In this document: positions 6,906 through 14,372 of the stretch, piece after piece
How positions within the stretch are numbered: position 1 is the stretch's first letter
How the letters are laid out: each line of letters begins with the position of its first letter
DNA from: a virus
IMG/VR virus record: IMGVR_UViG_3300046467_001025
Location: 1-25,782 of that record
Length of the DNA: 25,782 bases
Strand: one strand, 5' to 3'
Position numbers and translations under genes: made by a program
Notes under the pieces: model-generated
Told to the model about the DNA's origin: nothing
The model's database searches: none
What the model saw: the letters and a program-made list of their open reading frames with translations, nothing else

Positions 6906-9197
6906 ATGGCCCTAACCGACTCCGAGATAAGATCCCAAACAGCAGAGCTCGAAGCAGAGCAGATTCGCCTGGCGGGTGATGAGCCAATGGATGAGGATGA
7001 GCTCGAGTCTATAGTTGCAGGGCTTATTGATGATGCCCAGGACTACATTGACCAGACCGAGGCTCTTGATCGCAACCAGGCAAATGACTATTTCCAGGGG
7101 CGGCCATTTGGTAATGAAGAAGACGGGCGCAGCCAGGTAGTCTCTCGAGATGTTCGCGACACTGTGGCGCTAATGATGCCCCAGGTTATGCGGACCTTTT
7201 TCGGGTCAGAGAAGGTTGTTGAATTCCAACCTCGCGGCCCCGAAGATGTTGCGTTATGCGAACAAGCCACAGATTTTGTAAACCAAGTTGTTCTTAACCA
7301 GGACAATGAGGGGTTTTCAACTTTTTACAATATATTCCGGGATGCCTTGGTCAAGAGGATTGGAGTGGCCAAAGTAGACTGGGTTAGTAGAGAGGAGGTT
7401 GAGCACGAAGAGTATACCGGGCTGGATGACCAGGGTCTGCAAGCATTAATGTCTGACCCAGATATCGAAGGTTCATCTTTAGAATCGTACCCGGATCCAA
7501 ATTTTGTTCCACCACCGCCACAACCGCCACAACAACCGATCTCTCCCGGCGGACCGCAGCCCGCGCCACCGCAGAACATGGAAGCTCCGCAGTTGCACGA
7601 TGTTGTGATCCGCCGTCTTACTAGGGAGGGGAAAATAACGATTGAAGCTTTGCCTCCAGAAGAATTCATCATTGATCGCAGAGCTAAGGGACTTTTAGAA
7701 GATGAATTCACTATTTGCGGCCATAGACGTTATTTGACTGTCAGTGAATTAGTTTCAATGGGGTATGACTATGAGGATATGCTCGACCTGGCCGGGGATG
7801 AAGACTCTTTCGGCACAAACACGGAGTTGCTCAGTCGCAATCCGTTGGGTAATTACGCAGATCATTTGGACGCAGGGGAAGCGAATAAAAGAGTCCTATA
7901 TGTTGAGGCATATTGTAAAGTGGATTTTGGAGGTTCAGGAATCGCTAGTCTCCGCCGCTTTTGTTGCGCTGGGTCTCATTTTAAATTGCTACATCATAGT
8001 CCAGTTAACGATGTACCGTTTCAAATCTTTTCTGGCTACAAGGAGCCGCACCTTTGGAAGGGCCAAAGTGTGGCGGATTTGACCAGCGATATTCAGAAAA
8101 TTAAGAGCTCCGTTTTACGTTCAACATTAGACAGTCTCAGCAAGAGTATATTTCCAGACACCTGGGCCGTTGAGGGACAATGCAGCCTTGACGATCTAAG
8201 TTCTAATCGAGTCGGAAAAATAATCCGCACCAGGGCTCCAGGAATGATTGGCGAATTTTCAACATCATTCAATGGAAAGGAAGCTTTTCCGATGTTGGAC
8301 TATTTAGATGAGGTAAAGGGTGACAGGACCGGAATGTCCAAAGCGTCACTCGGTTTAGATCCATCGGCGCTTCAATCATCGACAAAAGCAGCAGTATCTG
8401 CGACTGTGGCAGCTTCGGCTGCACAATTAGAGCTCCTATGCAGGGTATTCGCAGAAACTGGGATGAAGCCTTTATTTAAAAAGATTCTAAAATTATTACA
8501 TACTCACCAGGACAAGGCCCGAATGGTTCGTTTACGGAACGAATGGATTCAGGTGGATCCACAGACCTGGAACCAGATGGACGTTTCAGTCAATGTTGCC
8601 CTGGGCCTGGGAACAAACGAGGAGCGAATGGGAATGCTGGCGGGTTTAGCTGCAAAGCAGGAACAAATTCTCGAGAAGCAGGGACCAGAGAATCCATTGG
8701 TTAACTTCCAGCAGTATCATACTACATTGGCAAAAATGACCGAGTTATCTGGATACAAGGACGTACAATCTTTCTGGACCAATCCATCGACTTATCAAGC
8801 GCCGCCCCCGCCCCCTCCGCCAGAGGATAGTCCAGATGAAATTTTCGCCAAAGCACAAGCTGCGAAGGCCACCGCAGATATTACACGGGACCAGGAGAAA
8901 CTCAAATTAGATCGCGAGAAAATGATTCGAGAGGATGATTTAAACAGGGACAAATTAGATGCAGATCTTTCGATGAAGAAAGACGAGCTCGAGAGTAAAT
9001 ATCAGACAACAATTGATCAGACAGAAATACGGGGACAAATTGAAAAGGACCGTGAGCAGATAAAGCTGGAGCAAATGCAACAACAACAAGCTCAGCAAGC
9101 TCCGCCTCCGATGCCCCCGCAGGATATGAATCCAGAGCAGATGGGTCCACCATCGATACCGGACTTTCCGCCTGACCAGATGCCTTTACCATCGTAA
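6906..9197 (+). CDS. portal protein (SU10 p19-like)
   Basis: 763 residues. The N-terminal region (FQGRPFGNEEDGRSQVVSRDV near 63-83, then MMPQVMRTFFGSEKVVEFQP) is typical of the p19-like portal family found with SU10-type capsids. It forms the dodecameric DNA gate at the packaging vertex, docking the terminase and later the tail. Two features look added to the core: a proline/glutamine-rich segment at about 197-228 and a C-terminal third with a long charged coiled coil (about 640-715) ending in a Gln/Pro/Met-rich tail. The C-terminal part could form a barrel or crown inside the capsid (inference). It is followed directly by small head genes and scaffold, the usual order. Confidence 0.85.
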   Translation: MALTDSEIRSQTAELEAEQIRLAGDEPMDEDELESIVAGLIDDAQDYIDQTEALDRNQANDYFQGRPFGNEEDGRSQVVSRDVRDTVALMMPQVMRTFFGSEKVVEFQPRGPEDVALCEQATDFVNQVVLNQDNEGFSTFYNIFRDALVKRIGVAKVDWVSREEVEHEEYTGLDDQGLQALMSDPDIEGSSLESYPDPNFVPPPPQPPQQPISPGGPQPAPPQNMEAPQLHDVVIRRLTREGKITIEALPPEEFIIDRRAKGLLEDEFTICGHRRYLTVSELVSMGYDYEDMLDLAGDEDSFGTNTELLSRNPLGNYADHLDAGEANKRVLYVEAYCKVDFGGSGIASLRRFCCAGSHFKLLHHSPVNDVPFQIFSGYKEPHLWKGQSVADLTSDIQKIKSSVLRSTLDSLSKSIFPDTWAVEGQCSLDDLSSNRVGKIIRTRAPGMIGEFSTSFNGKEAFPMLDYLDEVKGDRTGMSKASLGLDPSALQSSTKAAVSATVAASAAQLELLCRVFAETGMKPLFKKILKLLHTHQDKARMVRLRNEWIQVDPQTWNQMDVSVNVALGLGTNEERMGMLAGLAAKQEQILEKQGPENPLVNFQQYHTTLAKMTELSGYKDVQSFWTNPSTYQAPPPPPPPEDSPDEIFAKAQAAKATADITRDQEKLKLDREKMIREDDLNRDKLDADLSMKKDELESKYQTTIDQTEIRGQIEKDREQIKLEQMQQQQAQQAPPPMPPQDMNPEQMGPPSIPDFPPDQMPLPS

Positions 9198-9206
9198 GGG
9201 TCGATA

Positions 9207-9404
9207 ATGCATGAGGTTACAGAGACATACGAGATTGATGGTTGGCATCATGTCATACCATCTAAAGGCAAAAATAAGGGCAAGACCCTAGCAAAGTTTA
9301 AAACGGAACGTGAAGCCAATGAGTGGGCAAGATTGCGTTCAAAGAATTATAAGCCACCAAAAGGGCTGCTTGAAAAAGAAAAAAAAGGGTCTCTCCGCTC
9401 GTAA
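9207..9404 (+). CDS. small conserved-looking protein, 65 residues
   Basis: Short basic protein between portal and scaffold. The sequence reads as a compact beta-rich domain with a GKNKGKTLAKFKTEREANEW stretch, resembling small phage proteins with an embedded lysine-rich loop and a repeated-strand pattern. No family is named with confidence. It starts 9 bases after the portal stop. Its 3' end overlaps the next gene by about 35 bases. Confidence 0.55.
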   Translation: MHEVTETYEIDGWHHVIPSKGKNKGKTLAKFKTEREANEWARLRSKNYKPPKGLLEKEKKGSLRS

Positions 9405-9642
9405 GACAACCGAGGAGCAGATCCAACAAGGAAATGCGGCAGAGGCCGTTTTAACTTCTCCAGTTTTCATAGAAGCATTTGAGATCCTGGAGGAAAAATA
9501 CATCAACTCATGGCTTTCCAGTGGGATATCAGACAAGGACCACCGTGAGACTCAGTTTTTGAGTCTGCGAGTCCTCTCTGAGATGAGATTGGAATTAGAG
9601 TCCATGGTGAATGGTGGAAAGATCGCCAAAAACAATTTATAG
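9370..9642 (+). CDS. small helical protein between portal and scaffold, 90 residues, TTG start
   Basis: The frame is also open from ATG 9310, but the first 20 residues of that version are the out-of-frame shadow of the preceding gene. TTG at 9370 is preceded by AAAAGGG at good spacing and yields a product starting with a lysine run. The remainder (TTEEQIQQGNAAEAVLTSPVF, then a helical EILEEKYINSWL and SEMRLELESM) is alpha-helical and acidic. Proteins of this size and position are common in podovirus head modules, but the function is unknown. The start choice is the least certain part. Confidence 0.6.
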   Translation: MKKKKKGLSARKTTEEQIQQGNAAEAVLTSPVFIEAFEILEEKYINSWLSSGISDKDHRETQFLSLRVLSEMRLELESMVNGGKIAKNNL

Positions 9643-9677
9643 GATTCGCTGCGAGCGAACAACCTGGAAAGTAATAT

Positions 9678-10646
9678 ATGGCAGAAGAAGTACAGGGGGA
9701 AGTTCTACACATTGGAACTGAACTTGAGGATGCCGCAAAGGCATGGGGAAAGGACTTGGCCCTCGAATCTGGTGAAGAGCCAGAGGACGAAGATAACCAA
9801 ACTGACCCGGAAGAGGTTCCAGAAGATGAACCAGAAGAGGAAGAGCAGCAGGAGGAATTAGAAGAAGAGGAAGAAGACGAGGAGGCAGAATCAAACGCCC
9901 AGAAATTTCAGGTGCGTTCTGATGGCGAAGACCTAGAGGTCAGCCTGGATGAACTTATCTCCGGCTACAGTCGTCAATCTTCTTTTACTAAGAAATCCCA
10001 AAGCCTGGCAGAAGATAAAAAGGGCTTTGAAAACGAAATTGCAGAATCAAGGGAAATGAGGGCTCAAGCTCTTCAGATCCTGGAGAATGCAAAATCGGCT
10101 CAGACTCAAGCGCCAGAAAAGGATGCAAACTATTGGACCGATCTCAAAGACACGGACCCCATGCAGTTTATGTTGGAGCGCGATGCTGTTCGAGAGGAGC
10201 AGTTCCAGGACCAAATGAGGGAGCAGCAGATACAAACGCTGAGAGCTCAGGAGGACGCGGAACAAAGATCTAATCTCGAAAAATATGTTGACTCACAAAA
10301 GGGAGTTCTAAAGGAGCTCGTTCCAGAGTGGGGTGATAAAAAGGTAGCAGATGCAGAGAAGAAACTAATCCTTGAGTATGGACTTGGGGTGGGTTTCGAT
10401 CAAAAGGAGCTAGACCAGGCATTCGACGCCAGGGCCGTAGCGACTATGCGGAAGGCTGCACTTTACGATCAACTAACGGCAAAGCGAAAAGGGTTAAAAC
10501 CTATCCAGAGAACTAACATGAAAGGTGGATCCCAGGCGGGAGATCCCAAACAAATACGCTCCGGGAAGGCGTCGGCAAGGTTAAAGAAATCTGGCAGCGT
10601 CGATGATGCGGCTTCGGTTTTTTATAATATGATTCGTCAAAAATAA
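9678..10646 (+). CDS. capsid scaffolding protein
   Basis: 322 residues. The N-terminus (about 30-75) is extremely acidic with Glu/Asp runs. Residues about 85-110 carry a LDELISGYSRQSSFTKKSQ segment seen in phage scaffolds of this type, followed by long coiled-coil helices with Gln/Glu (about 110-215). A basic C-terminus ends in a helix (DDAASVFYNMIRQK) of the kind that docks scaffold to the capsid protein. It directs prohead assembly and leaves before packaging. It lies immediately upstream of the capsid gene, with 16 bases between. The acidic segment makes the + strand purine-rich (GAA/GAG). Confidence 0.85.
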   Translation: MAEEVQGEVLHIGTELEDAAKAWGKDLALESGEEPEDEDNQTDPEEVPEDEPEEEEQQEELEEEEEDEEAESNAQKFQVRSDGEDLEVSLDELISGYSRQSSFTKKSQSLAEDKKGFENEIAESREMRAQALQILENAKSAQTQAPEKDANYWTDLKDTDPMQFMLERDAVREEQFQDQMREQQIQTLRAQEDAEQRSNLEKYVDSQKGVLKELVPEWGDKKVADAEKKLILEYGLGVGFDQKELDQAFDARAVATMRKAALYDQLTAKRKGLKPIQRTNMKGGSQAGDPKQIRSGKASARLKKSGSVDDAASVFYNMIRQK

Positions 10647-10662
10647 ATAAAGGAAAAATACT

Positions 10663-12089
10663 ATGGCAATTGTTTCAAACACTTTTGAAACGTATCAAGG
10701 CATAGGCAACAGAGAGGACCTCGCGAATACGATCTGAACAAATTGGATCGAAATCGGGTGAATTGCTGGGATCCCCTAACGGTAATGCCGAGGGCAATCA
10801 GCAGCCAAGACTGCGAAAGTGCAAATAGTAGCAGTACGGTTCAACGACTAGAGAGTGAGCAGCACAAGCGATAACCTCTCCAAGAGCGCCCGACACCTAA
10901 CGGTGATGATATAGTCTGAGCTATACGGAGACGTATAGAAGTAGTAATTAAAAAAGCTACGGTAACAAAACTGATAATATATCGCCAAGCGACGTCCCTT
11001 TCATGTCTATGATTGGACGCTCAAAAGCCAAGAACACTCTAGTAGAGTGGCAAACAGATGCGTGAACAAACTAGCGCCCTTAGCCAGTAATGGCTATTGC
11101 AAATCCTGTGAATTGCGGGGACGCCCAGAACGGGTAATCCGCAGCCAAGCCTCCAAGGGAGGACGGTTCAACGACCATTCCGAAAGGAAGTACACTCAAG
11201 TGAGTGGAAGCGCAGGAAACCCCGGAAGGGGTTATGAGATGGTCTCATCTAGTTAGGAATAACTAGCAGTCTTATGGCGGTCCAAAGATTAACGACTTTG
11301 GGCGAAGATAATGTAGCATCCGCAGTGGCAACTAATGCACAGATCGAAGGTGATGAGTACGCCTTTGATGCAGTCGTACCAACGGTACGTTTACAAAACT
11401 ATACTCAGATTTCTCGTAAGACAATAATCGTGTCTGGTTCCCAGCAAGCTGGAAATCATGCAGGAGTTTCTTCGGAGCTCGCATATGGTTTAGCTAAGCG
11501 GAGCAAGGAATTAAAGCGCGACATGGAATCGTGCTTGACTAACAAAGTGGCAAAAGCCGCCGGAGCTTCAGGAACTGCCAGGAAACTAGGTGGACTTGAA
11601 ACCTGGATTTCATCCAACACATCTCGCCATAGTGGCGGGTCTGGTGCTGGAGGTGGTGCTGCACCAGTGGATGGCACTCAAAGGGCCTTCACCGTTGCAA
11701 TGTTGAAAACCGTTATCCAGGCTTGTTATTCGGCTGGATCGGATTCCAATACCATTATGGTTGGTCCATTTAATAAAGGAGTCCTCTCCGGCTTTGCAGG
11801 TCGTGATGGAGCCCGTCAGATGGGATCAGAGAAGAAAATCAATGTAGCTGCTGATCTTTTTTCCTCCGATTTTGGAGATTACAAGGTAATTCCAAATCGT
11901 TTCCAGCGCGATCGCTCGGCATTCATCATTGATCCAGAATATTGGTCTGTGGCGTATTACCGTGATTTCCGCCAGGAAGAAGTTGCGAAAACTGGCGATG
12001 CAATCAAGCGCGCGCTTTTGGTAGAATTTTCTTTGGTCTCAAAAAACCAGGGAAGTTCGGGAATTATCGCGGATTTGACCACAAGCTAA
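10663..12089 (+). CDS. major capsid protein, SU10/DUF5309 type, split by two group I introns
   Basis: Spliced gene: exons 10663-10735, 10974-11063 and 11314-12089, total 939 nt coding for 312 residues plus stop. Exon 1 encodes residues 1-24 (starting MAIVSNTFETYQGIGNREDL), exon 2 restores YNISPSDVPFMS and ends EWQTDA, and exon 3 continues LASAVATNAQIEGDEY. The joined N-terminus matches the conserved start of SU10/DUF5309 capsid proteins. Without splicing translation stops at a UGA after residue 24. The visible ORF from ATG 11274 would begin with 13 intron-encoded residues and lack the conserved N-terminal 54, so it is not the full capsid protein. A ribosome site AAGGA lies at 10650-10654. Both introns sit in phase 1. 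Exon 3 encodes the HK97-fold body, with a Gly/Ser-rich loop near SGGSGAGGGAA. Confidence 0.88.
10736..10973 (+). ncRNA. group I intron 1 in the capsid gene (238 nt, subgroup IA-like)
   Basis: Helices paired by hand: P1 between exon CGATCT (10730-10735) and internal guide GGATCG (10745-10750), with the required U-G wobble at the splice site. P3 is TCGGG 10754-10758 with CCCGA 10889-10893. P4 pairs GCTG with CAGC (P element GAATTGCTGGGA, Q element CAATCAGCAGCCAAG). P6 is ACTGC 10810-10814 with GCAGT 10831-10835. P7 is GACTA 10846-10850 with TAGTC 10912-10916, inside the R/S signatures TTCAACGACTA and GATATAGTCT. P7.1 is GAGAG with CTCTC. P8 is CACC with GGTG. P9 is CTATACG/CGTATAG with a GAGA tetraloop (10921-10938). 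The last base is G (10973), as expected. There is no internal ORF. The P7.1 insertion points to subgroup IA, the usual phage class. Confidence 0.9.
11064..11313 (+). ncRNA. group I intron 2 in the capsid gene (250 nt, subgroup IA-like)
   Basis: P1 pairs exon GCGT (11060-11063) with guide GCGC (11074-11077). P2 is AGCCA/TGGCT with a GTAA loop (11082-11095). P3 is TCCTG 11104-11108 with CAGGA 11213-11217. P4 is TGCGG with CCGCA. P6 is CCTCC/GGAGG. P7 is GACCA 11173-11177 with TGGTC 11240-11244. P7.1 is TTCC-GAAA-GGAA and P7.2 CACTC/GAGTG. P8 is AACCCC-GGAA-GGGGTT (11218-11233). P9 is CTAGTTA-GGAA-TAACTAG (11249-11266). An extra hairpin CCAAAG/CTTTGG (11282-11301) follows. The final G is 11313, and a P10 is possible between 3' exon TAG and CTA next to the guide. 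The intron starts with the same GAACAAA as intron 1 but is otherwise diverged. No homing ORF; a 69-codon open frame inside is incidental. Confidence 0.9.
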
Positions 12090-12097
12090 TTTTAACA

Positions 12098-12388
12098 ATG
12101 AGTTCTAAAAAACTCTTAGACTGGTCCCAGAATCGGAAAGAAATCTTCCACTGGGATCAGCATGATAAAACTTTCACGATTGAAGCTAAGGAAGACTGTG
12201 AGCCGCTGATTAAAGTGGCGAAGGATATGTCTGAGCTTCAACCATCAAAAGAGTGGAGGCATTCTGCGGTAATACCGCGGTTTGTCCTCGACCAAAGTAT
12301 GAGGGAGAGATGGGAACCAAAGGATTGGAAACGGTGGGCAAACGATTCCCACAACAAGATGTTCAGGACCTGGCCTGGGAGACTCTAA
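12098..12388 (+). CDS. conserved head-module protein, 96 residues, unknown role
   Basis: Begins 8 bases after the capsid stop, with no strong ribosome site. The C-terminal half (IPRFVLDQSMRERWEPKDWKRWANDSHNKMFRTWPGRL) reads like a small phage protein conserved beside the capsid gene in related genomes, with an IP..V..Q..RE.W...DW..W.ND...FRTW.G pattern. I recognise the pattern but not a biochemical function; a role in head completion or capsid decoration is inference. The end overlaps the following gene in another frame. Confidence 0.7.
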   Translation: MSSKKLLDWSQNRKEIFHWDQHDKTFTIEAKEDCEPLIKVAKDMSELQPSKEWRHSAVIPRFVLDQSMRERWEPKDWKRWANDSHNKMFRTWPGRL

Positions 12389-12987
12389 AGGTTGCAGTTG
12401 TAGTTCCATCATGTTCGGGATTATGGCCAGCAAGGTTTGGCGAAAGCCTGGCAAATATGGTTACCTATTTTCAGGGTAGTCATTTTGAGGGAGATCACGA
12501 AATAAAAGTCTTTTCCTTTTGCGGAAAAGTAATGCCAGAGATAAGGCATCATCTAATTGGTGAGTCAATAGCCTGGGGAGCAACCCATGTTTTGATGTTG
12601 CAGCCGGAGATCACATTTCCAGTGGATTCAATACACCAGTTACTTGCTCGAGGGCGAGCGATTATTGGAGTTAATTATTTAACCGATATAATCAAAAATG
12701 ATTATGCTGCATACCGGAAAAATGGAACGGTACATCCGGATCCAAAAGGGCCTGAAACTGAGGCCGTTGATGGAGTTGTTCCAGGAATGGTTTTATTTAA
12801 CATCCCAGTTTTCGACGTCCTGGAGATACCGTTTTTCATTCATCAGCAGATCGATGATTCACCAGGTTTTACGGAGGACCACATTGGGTTCTGGGAACAA
12901 GTAAAAAAGCATAAGATTCCATGCGTCATTGATCACAAATTGTCGCTAGGGATTAAAAGTTTACATCATGGAGAATTGTGGCACTAG
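12310..12987 (+). CDS. glycosyltransferase-like protein (GT-A fold)
   Basis: About 225 residues from ATG 12310 (GAGGGAG just upstream); the frame is also open from ATG 12253. The conserved part starts at LKVAVVVPS, right after the previous gene's stop, so the N-terminus is uncertain and a later alternative start is possible. Features: a Rossmann-like VAVVVPSCSGLWPARF opening, GATHVLMLQPEITFP (an acidic position where GT-A enzymes usually have a DxD-type motif, here degenerate), GRAIIGVNYL, VDGVVPGMVLFNIPVF, then EDHIGFWEQVKKHKI. This layout fits family-2-like glycosyltransferases that some phages carry among structural genes. The substrate is unknown. The degenerate DxD leaves open that it is a structural relative. 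Confidence 0.6.
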   Translation: MGTKGLETVGKRFPQQDVQDLAWETLKVAVVVPSCSGLWPARFGESLANMVTYFQGSHFEGDHEIKVFSFCGKVMPEIRHHLIGESIAWGATHVLMLQPEITFPVDSIHQLLARGRAIIGVNYLTDIIKNDYAAYRKNGTVHPDPKGPETEAVDGVVPGMVLFNIPVFDVLEIPFFIHQQIDDSPGFTEDHIGFWEQVKKHKIPCVIDHKLSLGIKSLHHGELWH

Positions 12988-13589
12988 GTACATACAGTGA
13001 TCTAAAGGCAAGCGTGGCCGACTTCCTAAACAGATCTGATCTCACTTCAGTGATACCAGATTTTGTGACAATGGCAGAAGCAGACCTTAACCGTTCTCTA
13101 AGGGTACGGGAAATGTCTATTCGGACCAGGGCTCCAATTGATTCTCAATATGTAAAACTTCCAGCAGATTTCCTGGGTATGCGGAACATTGATCTTTTAA
13201 CGGATCCAGTGACTCCCATGACATACAAGAATCTCCAGAACCTGGATATCCACAGGGCCGGAGATGCAACTGGCAAACCAATTTATTATTCAATTATGCA
13301 GAATAATATCGAGTTTGCTCCCGCCCCCGATGGTGATTACACGATTGAGATTGTGTATTACCAGAAGGTTCCGCCGCTCTCATTAAACACTACAAATTGG
13401 CTTTTGGACGCTCATCCGGATGCGTATTTGTATGGTACGTTGCAACATTCTGCGCCCTATTTACAAGCCGATGAGAGGGTAGGAATTTGGGCTGGAAAAT
13501 ATCAGCAAATCATTGAGCAAATAACAACCTCGGACGAGAAGGCCAAATTCAGCGGCTCGACTCCGAGCATTTCATTCACACCATTCTAA
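12978..13589 (+). CDS. head-tail adaptor / connector protein
   Basis: 203 residues from a GTG at 12978 that overlaps the previous stop (GGAGA upstream). The N-terminal pattern YSDLKASVADFLNRSDL, then IPDFVTMAEADLNRSLRVREM, then LPADFLGMRNIDL is the signature of the helical adaptor proteins that attach below the portal in podovirus-like phages. YQKVPPLS, TNWLLDAHPDAYLYGTLQHSA and a final long helix are also family-like. It forms the ring joining portal to tail. It follows the capsid module, as usual in this order. Confidence 0.75.
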   Translation: MALGTYSDLKASVADFLNRSDLTSVIPDFVTMAEADLNRSLRVREMSIRTRAPIDSQYVKLPADFLGMRNIDLLTDPVTPMTYKNLQNLDIHRAGDATGKPIYYSIMQNNIEFAPAPDGDYTIEIVYYQKVPPLSLNTTNWLLDAHPDAYLYGTLQHSAPYLQADERVGIWAGKYQQIIEQITTSDEKAKFSGSTPSISFTPF

Positions 13590-13598
13590 TAAACGACT

Positions 13599-14012
13599 AT
13601 GGCCGGATTCACGAACTATCTCGAAGATAAAGTAATAAACCATTTATTTGGGAGCGTTTCCTTTACGCGTCCAGGAACATACTACTGTGGGCTTTTAACA
13701 GTCACTCCGACGGATAGCGCCACGGGGACCGAGGTGTCTGGCGGTGCATATGCCCGGCAATCAATCGCCTGGACTATTACTGGCTCGGGTGTCAGTCAGG
13801 CTGCGTCCTCGGCAGACCTCACCTGGCCAGCGGCAACGACTGACTGGGGAACCGTGATTGTAGCGGGCGTCTATGATGCTTTGACAAGCGGTAACCTGGT
13901 TGCATTTGAGACCCTGACAAAATCAGACTTCGTCACTTCTAACCCTAAAATTATTAACTCCGGTGACATTTTCAAAATAACGTCAGGTTCGCTTAAAATT
14001 CAACTTGACTGA
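13599..14012 (+). CDS. tail fibre-associated protein (Gp80-like)
   Basis: 137 residues. MAGFTNYLEDKVINHLFG, then TYYCGLLTVTPTDSATGTEVSGGAYARQSI, then WPAATTDWGTVIVAGVYDA is the recognisable pattern of a widespread small phage protein annotated as tail fibre or Gp80-like. The fold is mostly beta, probably part of the receptor-binding or head-proximal fibre apparatus. It starts 9 bases after the adaptor gene and its TGA overlaps the next ATG by one base (TGATG). Confidence 0.7.
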   Translation: MAGFTNYLEDKVINHLFGSVSFTRPGTYYCGLLTVTPTDSATGTEVSGGAYARQSIAWTITGSGVSQAASSADLTWPAATTDWGTVIVAGVYDALTSGNLVAFETLTKSDFVTSNPKIINSGDIFKITSGSLKIQLD

Positions 14013-14371
14013 TGCTAGGATTCGGATCCGCAAATTTTAATCAAGGACGTTTTGGTATAGGAGTCCAGCAGGGATTTGTAAAACCTTTAAGCACTGCTGA
14101 CGTTCAGGTTGCAAATCATGTAATCTGGGCTGGATATCCGAATTATTCGATAAATGCCAGTAGCACTGCACTTATTTACGGTGGTCTGGTTCAAGGAGCA
14201 TTTTTGGATATTCAGGGTACTTCAACAATCTATGCAAATAATATTTTAATGATCTGGGATGGAAACTTAAATTTAGGTGTAGGAACTTCAACCATGTATT
14301 CATTCGGAAAAATTGCATGGGATTCTCAATTGGTTTCCGATGCAACCTGGACAAATCAAACTGTAAGTTAA
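14012..14371 (+). CDS. small tail-region beta protein, 119 residues
   Basis: Begins on the TGATG overlap with the preceding fibre-associated gene, so probably translated with it. The product is poor in charged residues and rich in Ser, Thr, Asn, Gly and aromatics, with repeated short strand-like words (STALIYGGL, TSTIYANNIL, TSTMYSFGKI). This suggests a repetitive beta structure such as a fibre or decoration protein. I do not recognise a family. It ends one base before the tail-collar gene. Confidence 0.6.
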   Translation: MLGFGSANFNQGRFGIGVQQGFVKPLSTADVQVANHVIWAGYPNYSINASSTALIYGGLVQGAFLDIQGTSTIYANNILMIWDGNLNLGVGTSTMYSFGKIAWDSQLVSDATWTNQTVS

Positions 14372-14372
14372 A

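Noticed and set aside
11047-11256. 69-codon + strand open frame
   Set aside because: It lies almost wholly inside intron 2 and its codons follow ribozyme helices; no ribosome site or protein character.
11274-12089. 271-residue capsid ORF starting at ATG 11274 as the complete gene
   Set aside because: It lacks the conserved N-terminus, which is encoded in the two upstream exons; the first 13 residues are intron-derived.
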